DNA from: Lycorma delicatula
Taxonomy: Eukaryota; Arthropoda; Insecta; Hemiptera; Fulgoridae
NCBI RefSeq assembly: GCF_047948215.1
Contig: NC_134458.1
Location: 89,842,260-89,906,259 of the forward strand
Direction: 5' to 3'
DNA: 64,000 bases
The notes beneath the pieces are model-generated. The model worked only from the letters and a program-made list of their open reading frames with translations. It was not told where the DNA came from and searched no databases. Below, in pieces: positions 10,973 to 23,000 of the stretch; position 1 is the stretch's first letter; each line of letters opens with the position of its first letter. Both the position numbers and the translations under genes were made by a program.

Positions 10973-10974
<2 letters not shown>
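7493..10974. other. AT-rich stretch, no gene recognised
   Basis: No homology was recognised. It contains a small hairpin (8706-8745), a short (TA)n at about 8683-8700, and an open frame of about 135 codons on the minus strand (8962-9369) that I could not link to any family. Confidence 0.5.
8706..8745. repeat. Short inverted repeat (hairpin)
   Basis: TTCACTCTATAAAGAGA, a 6-base loop, then TCTCTTCATAGAGTGAA: a 17-bp stem with one mismatch. It is an isolated palindrome next to a (TA)n run, with no known role. Confidence 0.7.

Positions 10975-11020
<46 letters not shown>
10975..11020. repeat. (TA)n microsatellite
   Basis: Uninterrupted TA dinucleotide repeat of about 23 units, preceded by an imperfect TA run at 10961-10970. 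Confidence 0.95.
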
Positions 11021-11026
<6 letters not shown>

Positions 11027-11138
11027 GCATATTGTGACTGTTTCATAATCAACGCCCAGTAAAAACTAAGGAAGATGAATTGGTGTAAATTTATATACAA
11101 CTTCTTACGGTGTAAGTACAAAGAAAGAACTTCTTGAA

Positions 11139-11420
11139 ATTCCTAGTTTAAAGGGTTAAAATGAAGTAACAAGAAATTTACTAGTTTTTTAATTTCTCGG
11201 TAATAAATCAAAACATCAACTTGATTTTGGTATATGTGATTTTCATATGAATGAATACCTAAAAGCCAATTTTTAGACTTTTTGAAATTCCGTGCTTAAA
11301 GATATAAAATGGATTTAATTTTTTTTTGGAAACCCGAATATTTTTTTTTAATTTCTCGGTAACAAATGAAGACATCAACTTGATTTTAGGCGTGTGTAAC
11401 CTTCGTGTGAATATCTAAAA
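11139..11420 (+). repeat. Diverged tandem duplication, two units of about 140-150 bp
   Basis: Two direct units start at about 11139 and 11286. Both run AATTCC..TTAAAG..TAAAATG, then AATTTCTCGGTAA.AAAT, ACATCAACTTGATTTT and GAATA.CTAAAA. They differ at many positions, so the duplication is old. It is non-coding. Confidence 0.65.
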
Positions 11421-11699
11421 TAGAAAGGGGTGAGAAGAAAGGTAAAAAGATTTTGAAAAATAATTGTAGATTTTTCCCATTTCTGACGACACTAAACGAG
11501 ATATTCCCTCTATTTGGGCTGTAAATACTCTTAAGATAAATATCTAAAAACAATTTTCGGTTTTTTTTTTAATTTCCATTTTTTAAGGAGTACAACGATG
11601 TACGCCGCGGCGGCTCATCCAACACAGCCACAGTAACAGTACTGTATGTGCGACGCGATTGGGCGCACTTGCCTCCGGTTACATTAAGAAAGCTGTAGG

Positions 11700-12340
11700 T
11701 TTACTCCTGTCTTTGTCAACCGAACTGTCGGCTGGCTTTGGCGGGACAGACGAGCGGGATTTGTTGTACTATCTAACCAGATGACATCATTCGATTATTA
11801 CGTAATAACATAACACAACTGTACATAAAATACAAACACAACAGACTAGTACAATACGCCAGCACATGCGCCTCTTTCCGGAAAGGGGAGCACATTGCAT
11901 CCTCCAAACACTAGGGCCCCTGAAAGGCGAACTCTTGCTAGGCCGAAAGTCTGTAGCACCGAAAGGACTTCAGGAGACGGACAAAAGGGGAATCACGTCG
12001 GGAGAACTAAGCACATACGCGGTTAGTCTCCCAAGGTCAGCCGTGGTCAAATAATTCTTTCCGATCTAAAGTACTGGAACGTAGAAAATAATTCTGTTTA
12101 TAAATAAAACAAAATAAATATAACCGCCAATAAATAAATAATTACCCGCCCGTTAAAAAGAAAGTCACAGAAGCAAGGGACTTTTGTCCAGGTTCTGCGA
12201 TTAGTAGGGAGGTAATCAAATACCTCCCGCTATCCTTGCGTTCGGTTCCGTTCCGTAGTACAATACAATGACTAGTATATTAGACACAGCAGTTAGCGAA
12301 GGACAAACTTTCAGCTCACGTATTGTACTTGACTAAAAAC
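11700..12340 (+). repeat. Unnamed dispersed repeat, copy A (split by an insertion)
   Basis: Bases 11700-11857 plus 12256-12340 align with 14200-14415: CTGTCTTTGTCAACCGAA, TCGGCTGGCTT, AACCAGATGACATCAT, ACAACAGACTAGTACAA (slightly variant) and AACTTTCAGCTCACGTATT occur in both, in the same order and orientation. Copy A is interrupted by about 398 bp that copy B lacks. The family is unknown. The two copies 2.1 kb apart in direct orientation could be two insertions or terminal repeats of one older element. Confidence 0.7.
11858..12255. mobile_element. About 400-bp insertion in repeat copy A, flanked by an 11-bp duplication
   Basis: TAGTACAATAC occurs at 11847-11857 and again at 12256-12266, and the related repeat at 14345 has the uninterrupted site. 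The insert is GC-richer than its surroundings, has no recognised coding region, and contains TTTATAAATAAAACAAAATAA in its middle. I see no clear terminal inverted repeats, TG..CA ends or A-tail, so the element class is undetermined (solo LTR, SINE-like or MITE). Confidence 0.6.
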
Positions 12341-12421
12341 ATGAAATAAAAAAAAAATACTGACCGTGGCAGGAAACGTAAGTAACCATATGGATCTGGC
12401 GAAGCCGCGACGGGGATGCGA

Positions 12422-12422
<1 letters not shown>

Positions 12423-12490
<68 letters not shown>

Positions 12491-12491
12491 A
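12423..12491. repeat. (CA)n-(TA)n compound microsatellite
   Basis: CA repeat at 12423-12470 passing directly into a TA repeat at 12471-12491. Confidence 0.95.
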
Positions 12492-14195
12492 TTTAGAATG
12501 AAATTAAGTTTAGTTTACAATTAAAATTGTTTAAATTTTGCTTGGTAGTACATTAAAAAAACTAGTATCAAAAATTTTAATGAGCTCATAAATCGAGAAG
12601 GTTGAATCAGTAATTTAATTTAAAAACTACATAAACAAATAAATAAAAACAGCAACTAAATAAATCAGTTATTCGTAAAAATAAGTAATAACCATTAATT
12701 TTAACCATTCCCCTATTTCTATAAAATAACTTTAACAATCAATATTGATTTTTCTTTAGGTTTAAAATAGATTTTTCAGTTTCGATTAAGTAATTTCTCT
12801 TACAAATATAAGTAAAACTTTTTTTTTGTATTCTATCAAAGTTATATATACTTTATGAATTACGTTTTGACAGACGGTAAAGTTGATTTAAATACTTTTA
12901 ATGCAGTGTTCCATGGAAAAATGGGTAGAGGTAAAAATCATAACATAAAATTATTTCTTTTCTGAAAAGAAAAATTCTTACCTTACTTGAGAAAATGGAA
13001 ATGTATTTTTTTAATAGCGGCGCGTTAAATCTCATCTAAAATTTCCATTTACATAAAGTGAAATGCTCTCATACTGTTTAAATTCCTTACGTCGTTAAAA
13101 AGGTATTCACTCGTACGTGTTAAATTACTCACAGATGCAGAAAAATGATACTTTAGAAACTTTAAATCTTCTTTTTTATATGTTCGTGACATATACGTAC
13201 ATGATACACGCGTCTTCTCGCCTTAAGATTACGTTATATTCCATATAAAGTAGTTTTAACTAAAAAGAAAATATTTTTTGATAAATGAAACAGTGATTTA
13301 TGAGTGTTTGTTAAAAGGTTTCTTATTCGTAATATTCATAACATTCTTTTCTACGTATAAGGTTTGGAGACATAAATCAAAAATGAAAAGTGCGATATGA
13401 ATATCGATTCCTCTTGTAAAAACTGTAAAAAAAATTCAAGTCGAATTTATGCATCACATTTTATATTACAATATTACATTATAGTAGTAACGTTATATTT
13501 TTTTTGATAAGTTAGAAGCTAGTAATTCCGTTCATAATAAATTTAAAAAATCAAAGATGATTTTCCTTTATTTTGCAATCAATTTTTTTAATAATAATTT
13601 ATACGATATCATCGCTCAAGAAAAACTTGAAAAATTATCCCATTTTTAATACTTTTTAATCTTATTAGGCTTAATTTTTATGTGGAAAGTATTTTTACGA
13701 GTAAAAAGTGACTAAAATTCGCTCTTTCAACTGTCTAATAAATAATTAATTATTTCGCTTTCTCGTCAGAAATTTTTAGACTATTTTGTAAGTAATAGAT
13801 ATTTCTACTTCATCAGAATTGATTATTTTTTTTTATTTTTTTTTGAACTGTATATTCGTTTTCATTACCTGTTTAAGGAAATTTTTGTAATAATGAAAAA
13901 TAACCGTAATGGATGAGTTGATATTTTATTATTAAAATTTTTCTTGTGTGCGGGAAATGTATAATTGTTACTCTAATACATATTTTTAGAATAATTATGT
14001 GTTTCATACGGGCGTAAATTGCTTTAATAATACTTGGTTATAATGTAGTCAAGAGTTTTTCTTTTCTTCAGTTTCTTTTTTCAATAATGAAATTAAACTG
14101 TATATATTAAAAGAAGAGTGAATGGAGAATAAACTAGTGATCATATTCCATTTTTTTGTAGTTATTGTGAAGCTAGTTACAACACTAAATGAGCT
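12492..14195. other. AT-rich stretch, nothing recognised
   Basis: No coding region, inverted repeat or known element is visible. Confidence 0.6.
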
Positions 14196-14199
14196 GAAG

Positions 14200-14415
14200 G
14201 GTTGTCCCTGTCTTTGTCAACCGAAGTATCGGCTGGCTTAGGCAGAACGGGCGAGCTGAGTTTGTCGTACTAACTAACCAGATGACATCATCCGATTACT
14301 AATAACGTGACACATTTGTATCTAAATTGCAAACGCAACAGACTAGTACAACAAAATGACTAGTACACAAGACACAGCAATCGGCGACGGGCAAACTTTC
14401 AGCTCACGTATTCGA
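14200..14415 (+). repeat. Unnamed dispersed repeat, copy B
   Basis: Direct-orientation relative of 11700-12340, carrying the empty site for the ~400-bp insertion (CAGACTAGTACAACAAAATG). A 106-codon open frame that starts inside it (14356) is not similar to any protein I recognise. Confidence 0.7.
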
Positions 14416-15935
14416 ACTCTTCAGAGAACATATAACACGACTAGTAAAGTTAATGCCACTCTTCTTTGTTACACGAAGTTTTTTTGTAGTGGTTTTTTCA
14501 TATTAAATATTCAACGAGAACAAAACAGATTGATATTAAAAATATGTAAACATTTTCTAAACGTTGGTTTTCCTAATAATAAAGTAATTATCACTGCAAT
14601 AGAATTACGGATAAAAATTGAGATTATTAGAGAAGTCAGTACCTTAACAGCTGGGAATGTCCTGACAAATTTATAAAGACACTAACGATTCGACGGCTTA
14701 TCAACGTTTAAAAACTGCATAGACGGTTTGGAAGAAAATGATCTGAGGGAAAATTAGAGTAGATCAAGGAATAAACGAAGCGGTGTACGATTTAAAAAGA
14801 AATAAAGATGAAAGAGAAGCGCAATTTTTTTTTTAAATTGTCGATATTTTAAAACCAAAATAATTTCATATTTTAAAAATATTTTATTGATTGCTTTGAT
14901 ACGTTCAAAATAGTTCTTAAATATGAATTATGCAGCATACTCTCCTTTAGTTCTGGCTTTTTAGCCAAGCGTCACGTACTCGTTTTCTTTTCTTACTATT
15001 TTCTTCCTCTTTTTCTCTAAGAATTACGGATATAATTTCCGGTTAATCGTTGGAAAATTTCGACATCTTGAAGCGATCTTGTTTAATAATTTACTGCAGA
15101 AATACTGGTGTTTGTAAATAGCTGTTTAAATTATCACAGACACCAAGTAGGCATATAGCTGTGAAAATACTTTTATGTGCGAATACACCTTTATGAAATC
15201 TAAATACATGCAGTGTAATTTATGCTGACGAATAATTAATTATAGAAACTATTACTATGTAATTAACAAGATTATAACATCGTACGAGGTAGAGACAAAA
15301 AAAAATTTAAGAAACCAAACGCTGCAGAATTCACGAACACAATTTAATTGTCAGTTCATAATAGCAATAGTATCATTTTTGGTCATAATGTCAAGTTTGG
15401 TCTAGCATTGAACAGTAAAGGCATCTGTGAATGCGAAGTAACGACATTAGTACACAGTGTATCCAGGGGATGTCACCTCATCAAGCCAAACATAAATAGA
15501 AGTCACTAAGGATATTCAGTAAGGTAAATATCGAACAAAAATTTAGGAAATTACGTAAATATTTAATTTAAAGTAAATTAGACGTGATACAATTAGATTT
15601 AACTACCATAAGACACATTACATAAAATTTTTATCGCTCTTTCTTTTATAATGTCATATAAAATGCGTAAGACAAAATACGTTTCACATCTAACCCGATA
15701 TTACATCAAAAACAGATGAAGCTTCGTTTGATTTGTCTTGCTTTTGTTGAACTTCAGCGGAAATTAAAATTTGTAACAACAGATAGATGACTGAAAAGTA
15801 AATAAAACTTTTTGTTGTACCAAGGTAACGATGTAAAAAAAACTAACTGTAATTTCTCGATAAAATATCTCATATTGTGGCTTGTTTCTAACTTTCTAAG
15901 TTTAATAGAAAACTGAAAGATTTTCACATAAAAAA

Positions 15936-15938
<3 letters not shown>
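14416..15938. other. AT-rich stretch, nothing recognised
   Basis: No supported gene. Bases 15290-15510 are slightly GC-richer, but all frames are interrupted. Confidence 0.55.
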
Positions 15939-15966
<28 letters not shown>

Positions 15967-15990
15967 CGCGCGCATGTGTGTGTGTGTGTG
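15939..15990. repeat. (TA)n-(CG)-(TG)n compound microsatellite
   Basis: A TA run, then CGCGCGCA, then a TG run ending at 15990. Confidence 0.95.
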
Positions 15991-16499
15991 ATTATACACC
16001 AAATTTTATCAACAGAAACCAGATTAAGTCCAAAACATTTTGTATACTTCATTTAGTATTTGTGCATAATAAAGACAATTTTGAGAACTTTTAAAGCTGA
16101 TCTCAGAAAAAAATATTTACTTATTTAAAAAAAAGTTAATGCCGTATAGAATAGTACATTTTTAAACATATTTTTAACACGTGAAGGAAGATTTCACAAA
16201 ATTATTAAAAAGAAAAAGATCGTTTTACTTTTTAAGAGCTTTACGTTATTAAAAATTATTTAGTAAATGTTGTTCAGATATGTGTTACTTTTATGCACAG
16301 TCGAGTTTTATTATAAAATCTATAGAAGTAAATACATAAAATCAAAGTGCATTTGAAATAATTCCTACACGGGCACAGTTTCTCCTAAAAACTACCAAAC
16401 ATTAATATAAAATAACTGTTATAAAATATGAGGACTAAACTTGAAAATAAAGACGATTTCATTGACAAAAGTTTTCGTAAAAAAAATGCGTCCCTTTAA

Positions 16500-16960
16500 A
16501 ATTAAATATATAAAATAAAAACCTGAATGTCGTTCTACATAATCATCGACAACGTGAAGGCATTTGTCGCAACGATCCACGTGTTTCAAGATACCCTTGT
16601 GATAATTACGTCAATAAGTTCATTTAAAAACTTTTTCACAGCTTCATTCAAACCAATCAATTCTGTTGCAATCTAAAAAAGGTAAAGAAATTTATTAATA
16701 ATTCCTTTAGAAACGTCCAGAAATATCAATTTCAAATCGAAATGATGACTCATCTTTTTATGATCTCATCAACACGCTTCTTCAACTTATTGATGAAAGG
16801 TCACACTAAACACTTTTCATCACGCGCGTCCTTTCTACCGTTCGGAAGAACTTATAACATTTCCGTATATTTCTTTTAATCATCGTTCTAAGAGTGGACA
16901 ACAACTATTTATTAAATTTCAGCCGTTATTACACGTTTAAAATGATAAAAACTTAGCAAT
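16500..16960 (-). pseudogene. mariner transposase, internally deleted remnant
   Basis: On the minus strand, fragments of a mariner transposase lie in order. N-terminal pieces resemble IYGNVISS and a GR..DEK region (about 16880-16820), then KKRVDEIIKK (about 16800-16765), which matches the VDE.I..DRR block. The sequence then passes directly to C-terminal pieces EAVKKFLNEL (about 16645-16615) and VDRCDKCLHVVDDYVERH (about 16580-16527), corresponding to the mariner ending RYDKCL..GGDYVEK. The catalytic DDD core is absent. This fits an internal deletion of an irritans/mauritiana-type mariner related to the fuller copy at 59250-60570. Frames are broken throughout. Confidence 0.58.
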
Positions 16961-17061
16961 ATCCGTTTTTTATAGTTTGCAGCACGGTCGATTGTATTAT
17001 TCACTTTCAAATTGTACGCATCATCCGTAAATCACTGTAGAGATTTATTATGAAATAAAAT

Positions 17062-17563
17062 CCCAAAACTGTATTTTTTGAGTAATCTTGGGTAAAAGAC
17101 AAAAAAATTGGGGTCGAAAAATACACTGTTTTATCTTAATCTATTAACTTTGTTAACTGATTAAATAAATAGATTAAAGTTTAAAACAAAACTTGTAGAG
17201 AACTTGATTCGGAGTAAAATGACATCAATAAAGTCCACAAACTATACAAAAATTTCGAAATTTATTAAAAAACAAAACTTGTAGAAATGTGGTAAATTTT
17301 AACTAGGTATTAATCGAATAAAAATGTTCAATATTACAAAACAAGAGTTAAATATTCTAGAAAAATATTATATAGTATTTAGTTTCTGTAGACTTTAATC
17401 ATAAGAATCAAGTTCTACGCAAGGTTTATTTAAAACTTTCATGGTTTATTACCCATTTAACAAAGTTATTTTATGTTAAACATAAAACAGTGTGTTTTTC
17501 GACCCCAATTTTTTGTCTTTTATCACAGATTTCTTGAAAACCACTAAAAATACAGTTTTCGGA
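17062..17563. repeat. Inverted repeat with arms of about 190 bp
   Basis: The left arm (about 17062-17250) and right arm (about 17380-17563) are inverted copies. Both read AAAACTGTATTTTT, AAAAGACAAAAAA(T)TTGGGGTCG, ACACTGTTTTAT, ACTTTGTTAA and GTAGA.AACTTGATTC when the right arm is complemented. The spacer is about 130 bp. The right arm continues to about 17800 with sequence shared by 31410-31860 and 32410-32865, so this is likely a foldback derivative of a Tc1/mariner-like 3' end. Confidence 0.7.
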
Positions 17564-17802
17564 CCTATTTCTTTTTTTCATTTTTTCAGGTTTGATTCAT
17601 ATAAAACCGCTAAATTTACCCTTTAATTTGAATCCAGTAAATGCATTCTGGCTTAATTTTACGATGGCACAAAAATCAGGGCAAAATTTTTTGCCAGCCG
17701 ATACTTGCTAAGGAAGTGTTTACGATCCTATATTTATGTGAATTTTCTTCTTTATTTTCACCTGTAGAACATGTTCTGAAACTTTGTTACATTCTTTGCG
17801 AA

Positions 17803-17813
17803 TCTCTCTCTCA

Positions 17814-17871
<58 letters not shown>
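17803..17871. repeat. (TC)n microsatellite
   Basis: CT/TC dinucleotide tract with single-base interruptions (CACT, CTAT, TCGC). It abuts the end of the preceding transposon-derived repeat. Confidence 0.95.
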
Positions 17872-18227
17872 ACACATACATAATTTTACAGCTGAAACTA
17901 ATGAAAAAGAATTAAATGAAGAAATAGTAGGAGATTAAGTAATAATTAAAAGAATAATAATATTAATAAATGAAAAAATCATTTAAATAAAAACTTTGAA
18001 ATGTTAATTAAGTATCTCATTTTAAAAAGAAATGAACCCTTCAATATTATCCAGTCTACCTAACATATTCTTTTTAAAAAAATAATTCTTTGTTTAAAAG
18101 GAAAAAAATCGTTTCTAACTTTAATTAAGTGAAAAGAAAAAATTATTCACAATATCTCTAAAAGATCTTTATCTTGCGCTGAAGCTTTGTTCTGTATAAC
18201 TTTGTATTTTGTATAAAGCATTACATA

Positions 18228-18232
<5 letters not shown>

Positions 18233-18263
<31 letters not shown>

Positions 18264-18503
18264 ATGTGTATGTGTATGTGTATGTGCATGTGTATGTGCA
18301 TGTGTATGTGCATGTGCATGTGCATGTGCATGTGCATGTGCATGTGTGTGTGCATGTGTGTGTGCATGTGTGTGTGCATGTGTGTGCATGTGTGTGTGCA
18401 TGTGTGTGTGCATGTGTGTGTGCATGTGTGTGTGTGCGTGTGTGTGTGCGTGTGCGTGTGCGTGTGCGCGTGCGCGTGCGTGTGCGTGTGCGTGTGCGTG
18501 TGT
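18233..18503. repeat. Long compound microsatellite: (TA)n, (TGTGTA)n, (TGTGCA)n, (TGTGTGCA)n, (GTGCGT)n
   Basis: About 270 bp change stepwise from TA units to hexamers and octamers with alternating TGTA/TGCA and finally TGCG steps. It is open in several frames, giving artificial His-Thr, Cys-Val and Tyr-Ile repeat peptides that are not genes. The gradient of units suggests successive expansion of point variants. Confidence 0.95.
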
Positions 18504-18757
18504 AAAATAATTAGAAATATACATATACTATTATTAGTATATGACTTATGCCAGCGTAATCGACGAACAGACAATAGTAAAATGCACGTTTAGTGATAAG
18601 ACTGTTATATGAAAAAAATATAATTCTCTTAATTATGGTAAATAATGTACAAGTGTTCTGGAAAAGAATTATTAAACATCACGGAAATATGAAGAAAAAG
18701 AAAACCACAGTTATATTTTATACCTCTTTCCTTGAATATTCATTTGAATATTTATTC

Positions 18758-18830
18758 AATCTGTTTAGAGGATTACAGCGTAATTCTCTAAACAGAATAG
18801 AAAATTACGCTGTAATCCTATAAACAGATT
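18758..18830. repeat. Near-perfect 28-bp stem hairpin
   Basis: AATCTGTTTAGAGGATTACA.. (28 bases) is followed, after a loop of about 17 bases, by its complement ending CTATAAACAGATT, with a single mismatch. The loop itself includes CTCTAAACAG, which resembles part of the arm. It could be a short foldback element or a pre-miRNA-like hairpin. No transcription evidence is available. Confidence 0.75.
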
Positions 18831-19794
18831 CCATACCTCGAATTCACATAAAAAAAACCCATTGAAAATTGTGAAATACGAAAATATAAGATTTAAAATA
18901 ACCAATTTTCATATCATCCTTTGTTTTTTCACCGACATTTAAAACATTTTTTTTTATAAATTACTAAATTTATTTACCATTTTAACACAAATGGAATGGA
19001 ATTTCTTCTACAAGAACTTAGCACATAAATTACATCCACATCAGTATGAAGCACGTTAATATAAGGAAGGGAGGCAATATTTCACAGCCTTAAAGCTAAT
19101 TTTAATTTGACTTGTATATAGGCTTAAATATCATTGGAGTCTTCCAAATATTTCCAAACCTAATGTAATGATTTCAATGAAACTTATTAAACCAAGCTTA
19201 TTAACAATGAATAAAAAAATCTGATGTGGGCACACATAACTTCCTTGTACGCCTGTTAAATTACATACATTAAATTTGTCTATGACATGTACTACCATCA
19301 TTTTTTAAAATTTCAGAACTGAATTTTAAAAATGTTTTTCAAGATTTTTATTCTCAATATGATGTACAACTGTGTAAAATATTACATTTATGGCGTATAC
19401 CAACACCTTTTATAAAACAAAAAATAAAAAATAAATTAATTTTTGGTATTTTTTAAACATTATAAATTTGAAAAATCAATGATTTAATAAAAAGTTAATA
19501 TGTATACTTTTTTTTTAAATGTTCACTGTTGTATGAAATAATAAAATCTGTCACATAGTTTTAGCTGCTACAGGTAATTTTTGTAAACTCATTGAATCCT
19601 TTATTTCACATTATCAGCTGTTATTTTAGAAATTCTGATTGGGAGAACCACAAAATCATTCGCTGTTTAGTCCTTTTAACAAAAAAATCAATTAAAAGAA
19701 ATTATAATAATCGAAATCTCCAGACAGGATTACTCTATGAATAGATACACATAAAAATATAGACAATGCAAAATCAAAAATGGTTTCTTTTTAC

Positions 19795-20018
19795 ACGACT
19801 GTCCAAAAAGGAGTGTACTGTATTTAGGGTGTACGTATGTTTGTTCCATCGTAGCAGCTCAAAGGTCGAACCGATTTAGATGTATGACCCCGCGTTGGAA
19901 TCCTTACGTTACTGGGAGTGTCATAGGCTACATATATGTTTAAATAAATTTATATAAACAAATACTATATACGAATTTTCACCCGCACGCGCTCTTTAAT
20001 TATCCTATATTAAAGAGC
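19795..20018. repeat. Probable dispersed repeat fragment with a terminal hairpin
   Basis: A GC-richer segment (GTACGTATGTTTGTTCCATC.. GTCGAACCGATTTAGATG .. GGAGTGTCATAGGCTAC) resembles non-coding dispersed repeats common in insects. It is followed at 19991-20018 by a perfect 10-bp stem (GCTCTTTAAT / ATTAAAGAGC) with an 8-base loop. No family was identified. Confidence 0.4.
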
Positions 20019-23000
20019 AATCTTTTTTACCTTTTTTACCATTTACCTAGAAAATAACATTCACCCAAAATTAGAAAATCAATTTGGAAATATGAGTTTT
20101 GATTTAGTATTACAAAAGAAACAAAACTAAAATGGCATATGAATAAATTATAAAATAAATTATTCGCTGTTAATTTAACTTTAGGAATGAAAATAATAAA
20201 TTAATAAAGAAATTTTATTTATATATCAGCGTATTTACTTCAAAATTACAAATTCTGTATAGTATTTGTAACAATAAACAATTACTGGATAAAGCGCTGA
20301 AATCTGAACGTAGGATTAGTAATTTAAGAAAATAATGACAGAATTGTGCAGTGTTTGGTAATATAACTTTTAAATTTTGAATAAAGGGGCTCTATTTGAA
20401 ATTAAAATAAAAAAAATTATATATTTACATTTTTTTTCTGAACTACCGTACAACATTTTACATAAAATTAAGTATAATGAAATTCTTCTAATATTGCATT
20501 TCAGTAAGAAGTAGTATAGAACAGCGAATAGATTTATTATAAAGTGTTACAATCAAATATTCGTATCGTAATTACGTTATGATTAATTCTTTTTTTTTAA
20601 TAACGTAAATTTATCTATATCTACTTAATGTTCTCTCTCACAAAGTTTCTCCAGTTCCTTTTGTATCTAAGAAACTTTTGTTCCTTCCTTTAGTTTATTG
20701 TTATATTGTTAAACATTTCAAATCTTATATGAAACAATGCATTTTGTATAATGGATTTCTCTATTAGATTTAATTACAAATCATTTGAATCCCTTAATTA
20801 AAATCACAGATAAATTTAACATTTCAGTGAAATAATTCTGTAGTAACCGATTTCTTATTTTTAAAATAAAACTTAAAAAGATATAATTTGTTATTCTTTT
20901 CATAAAATTTAATAACATTTTTTAAGCATCAAACATGTATTTTTATAACAATTTAATTAAAAAATTATTCTGTTAGTTTTGTTTTGTAAATTTTTAAATT
21001 TGTTCAATTGAGCCTCTTGAATAAGAGTTCATAAAATAAAATTTAACCAGGTTATAAAAATTCCAGTAAGGCGAATTCAATATGAAGAAAAGAATAAACA
21101 TAATTAATAGGCTAAGCGGTTTAGAAACTTTCATAATGTTTGAAACGTTAATCAGAAACAATTTAAACGAAATCATAAATTACAAAAGAAAAGTCCATGA
21201 GCAGAAACAAAAGGTCAAACGACGTATGTATTTCCTGTTTATTTTATCTTTATAAAAGAAAATTACTCGTCTCCACAAATACGTTGAATGTTTACGACTT
21301 TTAAGAATTGTGCAATATTAGTTGATAATGCTTCCAAATGTTGATCTTCTCCACCCCTCCCGAAAAATAACAGAATTGTCAACTGTTTAGATTTAATAAT
21401 GTAATATAGATTTTTATTTATTTATAATTATTTAACTTATTAATAAATAAATAAAACTATTAGCACACAAAATGCGAAATTTTATTTTGTTTATTCTATT
21501 ACACATATTCCGATAGTTTTAACGCGAAGCAAAATATATTTAAAAAATATAATTATAAAAAACCTTTTAACTTGAAATGGTAAAACTTTAACAAAAACCA
21601 AATCAAAATAGGACAATCTATTACGAATTAATGAGAAAATAAGAAAAACAGGATCATACATAAAAAACTATTCACGTTCCACCAGTAATAAAATGAAATA
21701 AATTTTTACCGTTTATGATGGTTATATTAAAAAATAAAAATTTCCTTAAAAATTTTTCTTCGTAAAACAAGAAAATAATCTTGGATTGATTTTCACTAAC
21801 TTACGAAAGCTAAAGAAACACTCTTTAGTTGAAAATAATAAAAAAAATTTTTTCATTAAATTTTTGTACTTCTTTTGTAGATTAATATTTTGTAAAATTG
21901 TCTTGTATTTATTTAAATATATAATAAGAATTACAAGATATTTCTGAAAGGATTCTTCTCAGTAAATTTTTTTTTTTTAAATTATTCGTCGATATTTAAT
22001 TAACTGCTGCATAAACATATTTTAACAAAAGTTTATTGAATCACGTATATTTAAAACCGCATTAACGAATCAGAGAAATAACATTTCCAAATATTTAAAT
22101 CTACTAGTATCGTAACTCTCTAAGTTTTTATATTTAATACAAAAATAAAACTGGTGGTATCATCAAGCTCAAATATTTCTAGCACATTTAGATACAGTTG
22201 TAAATAAAATAATAACGTTATTTCTTTAAATAAAGTAATTTTTACGGTTATTACAGTTGAATCGTCTTTGTTTTTATCGGTGTTTATACCGCGAAATATA
22301 CTGATGAATGATTATTTCTTTCGTCAGGCGTGATTTTAGATAACTTCTATACATTTATTAGTTAAAAAAAAATTATATGTACTATTTTCCCACCCTGAGA
22401 AATGAACCACCTGAACTAAAAAAAAAAAAAAAATTTATGTTTTTTATCCAGATAATAATTTAAAAAGGAAAGAATGTACAAATTGAAATGGTCGGTTCAT
22501 TTAAATTAACCTTCCAATTTTTTGCAAAACGTTTTACTATTTTCAGGCGAATTTTGAAATCAGTTTGCTCATGTATACGGTTATTTGATTTACTAAAGAA
22601 AACACTCAAATGAATATTAAACAAAGTAATAAACGAATAGAATTTTTTAGCATTTAATATTCAAATTCTACGGTATAGGAATATAAACATATTAAAAAAA
22701 TAAATTACAACAAAAATCAAAAAAATTTTTAATTTTTATAAGTCAGTCTCTTTTTTTAAATTTTATAACAATTTCATGATTTTTCAAATTCGATTTTCAA
22801 ATCATTGTGTTCATATTTTTATTTTTTGTTATATATTGTTCTTTACTTGATTGGAGGGAGTAAAAATACTTTCAAAAGTGGAATTTTAACTTTTTAGAAC
22901 AAAAAATAATTCTAAAGAATTTAAAATTTTGATAAACACCATTTTTGGGTTTTCAAATGAAAAATTTAAATACTTTTGTCGATGTTCCTATCTGAGAAAT

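Noticed and set aside
18147..18593. Long overlapping open frames on both strands (His-Thr, Cys-Met and Val-Arg repeats)
   Set aside because: They are by-products of the compound microsatellite at 18233-18503.
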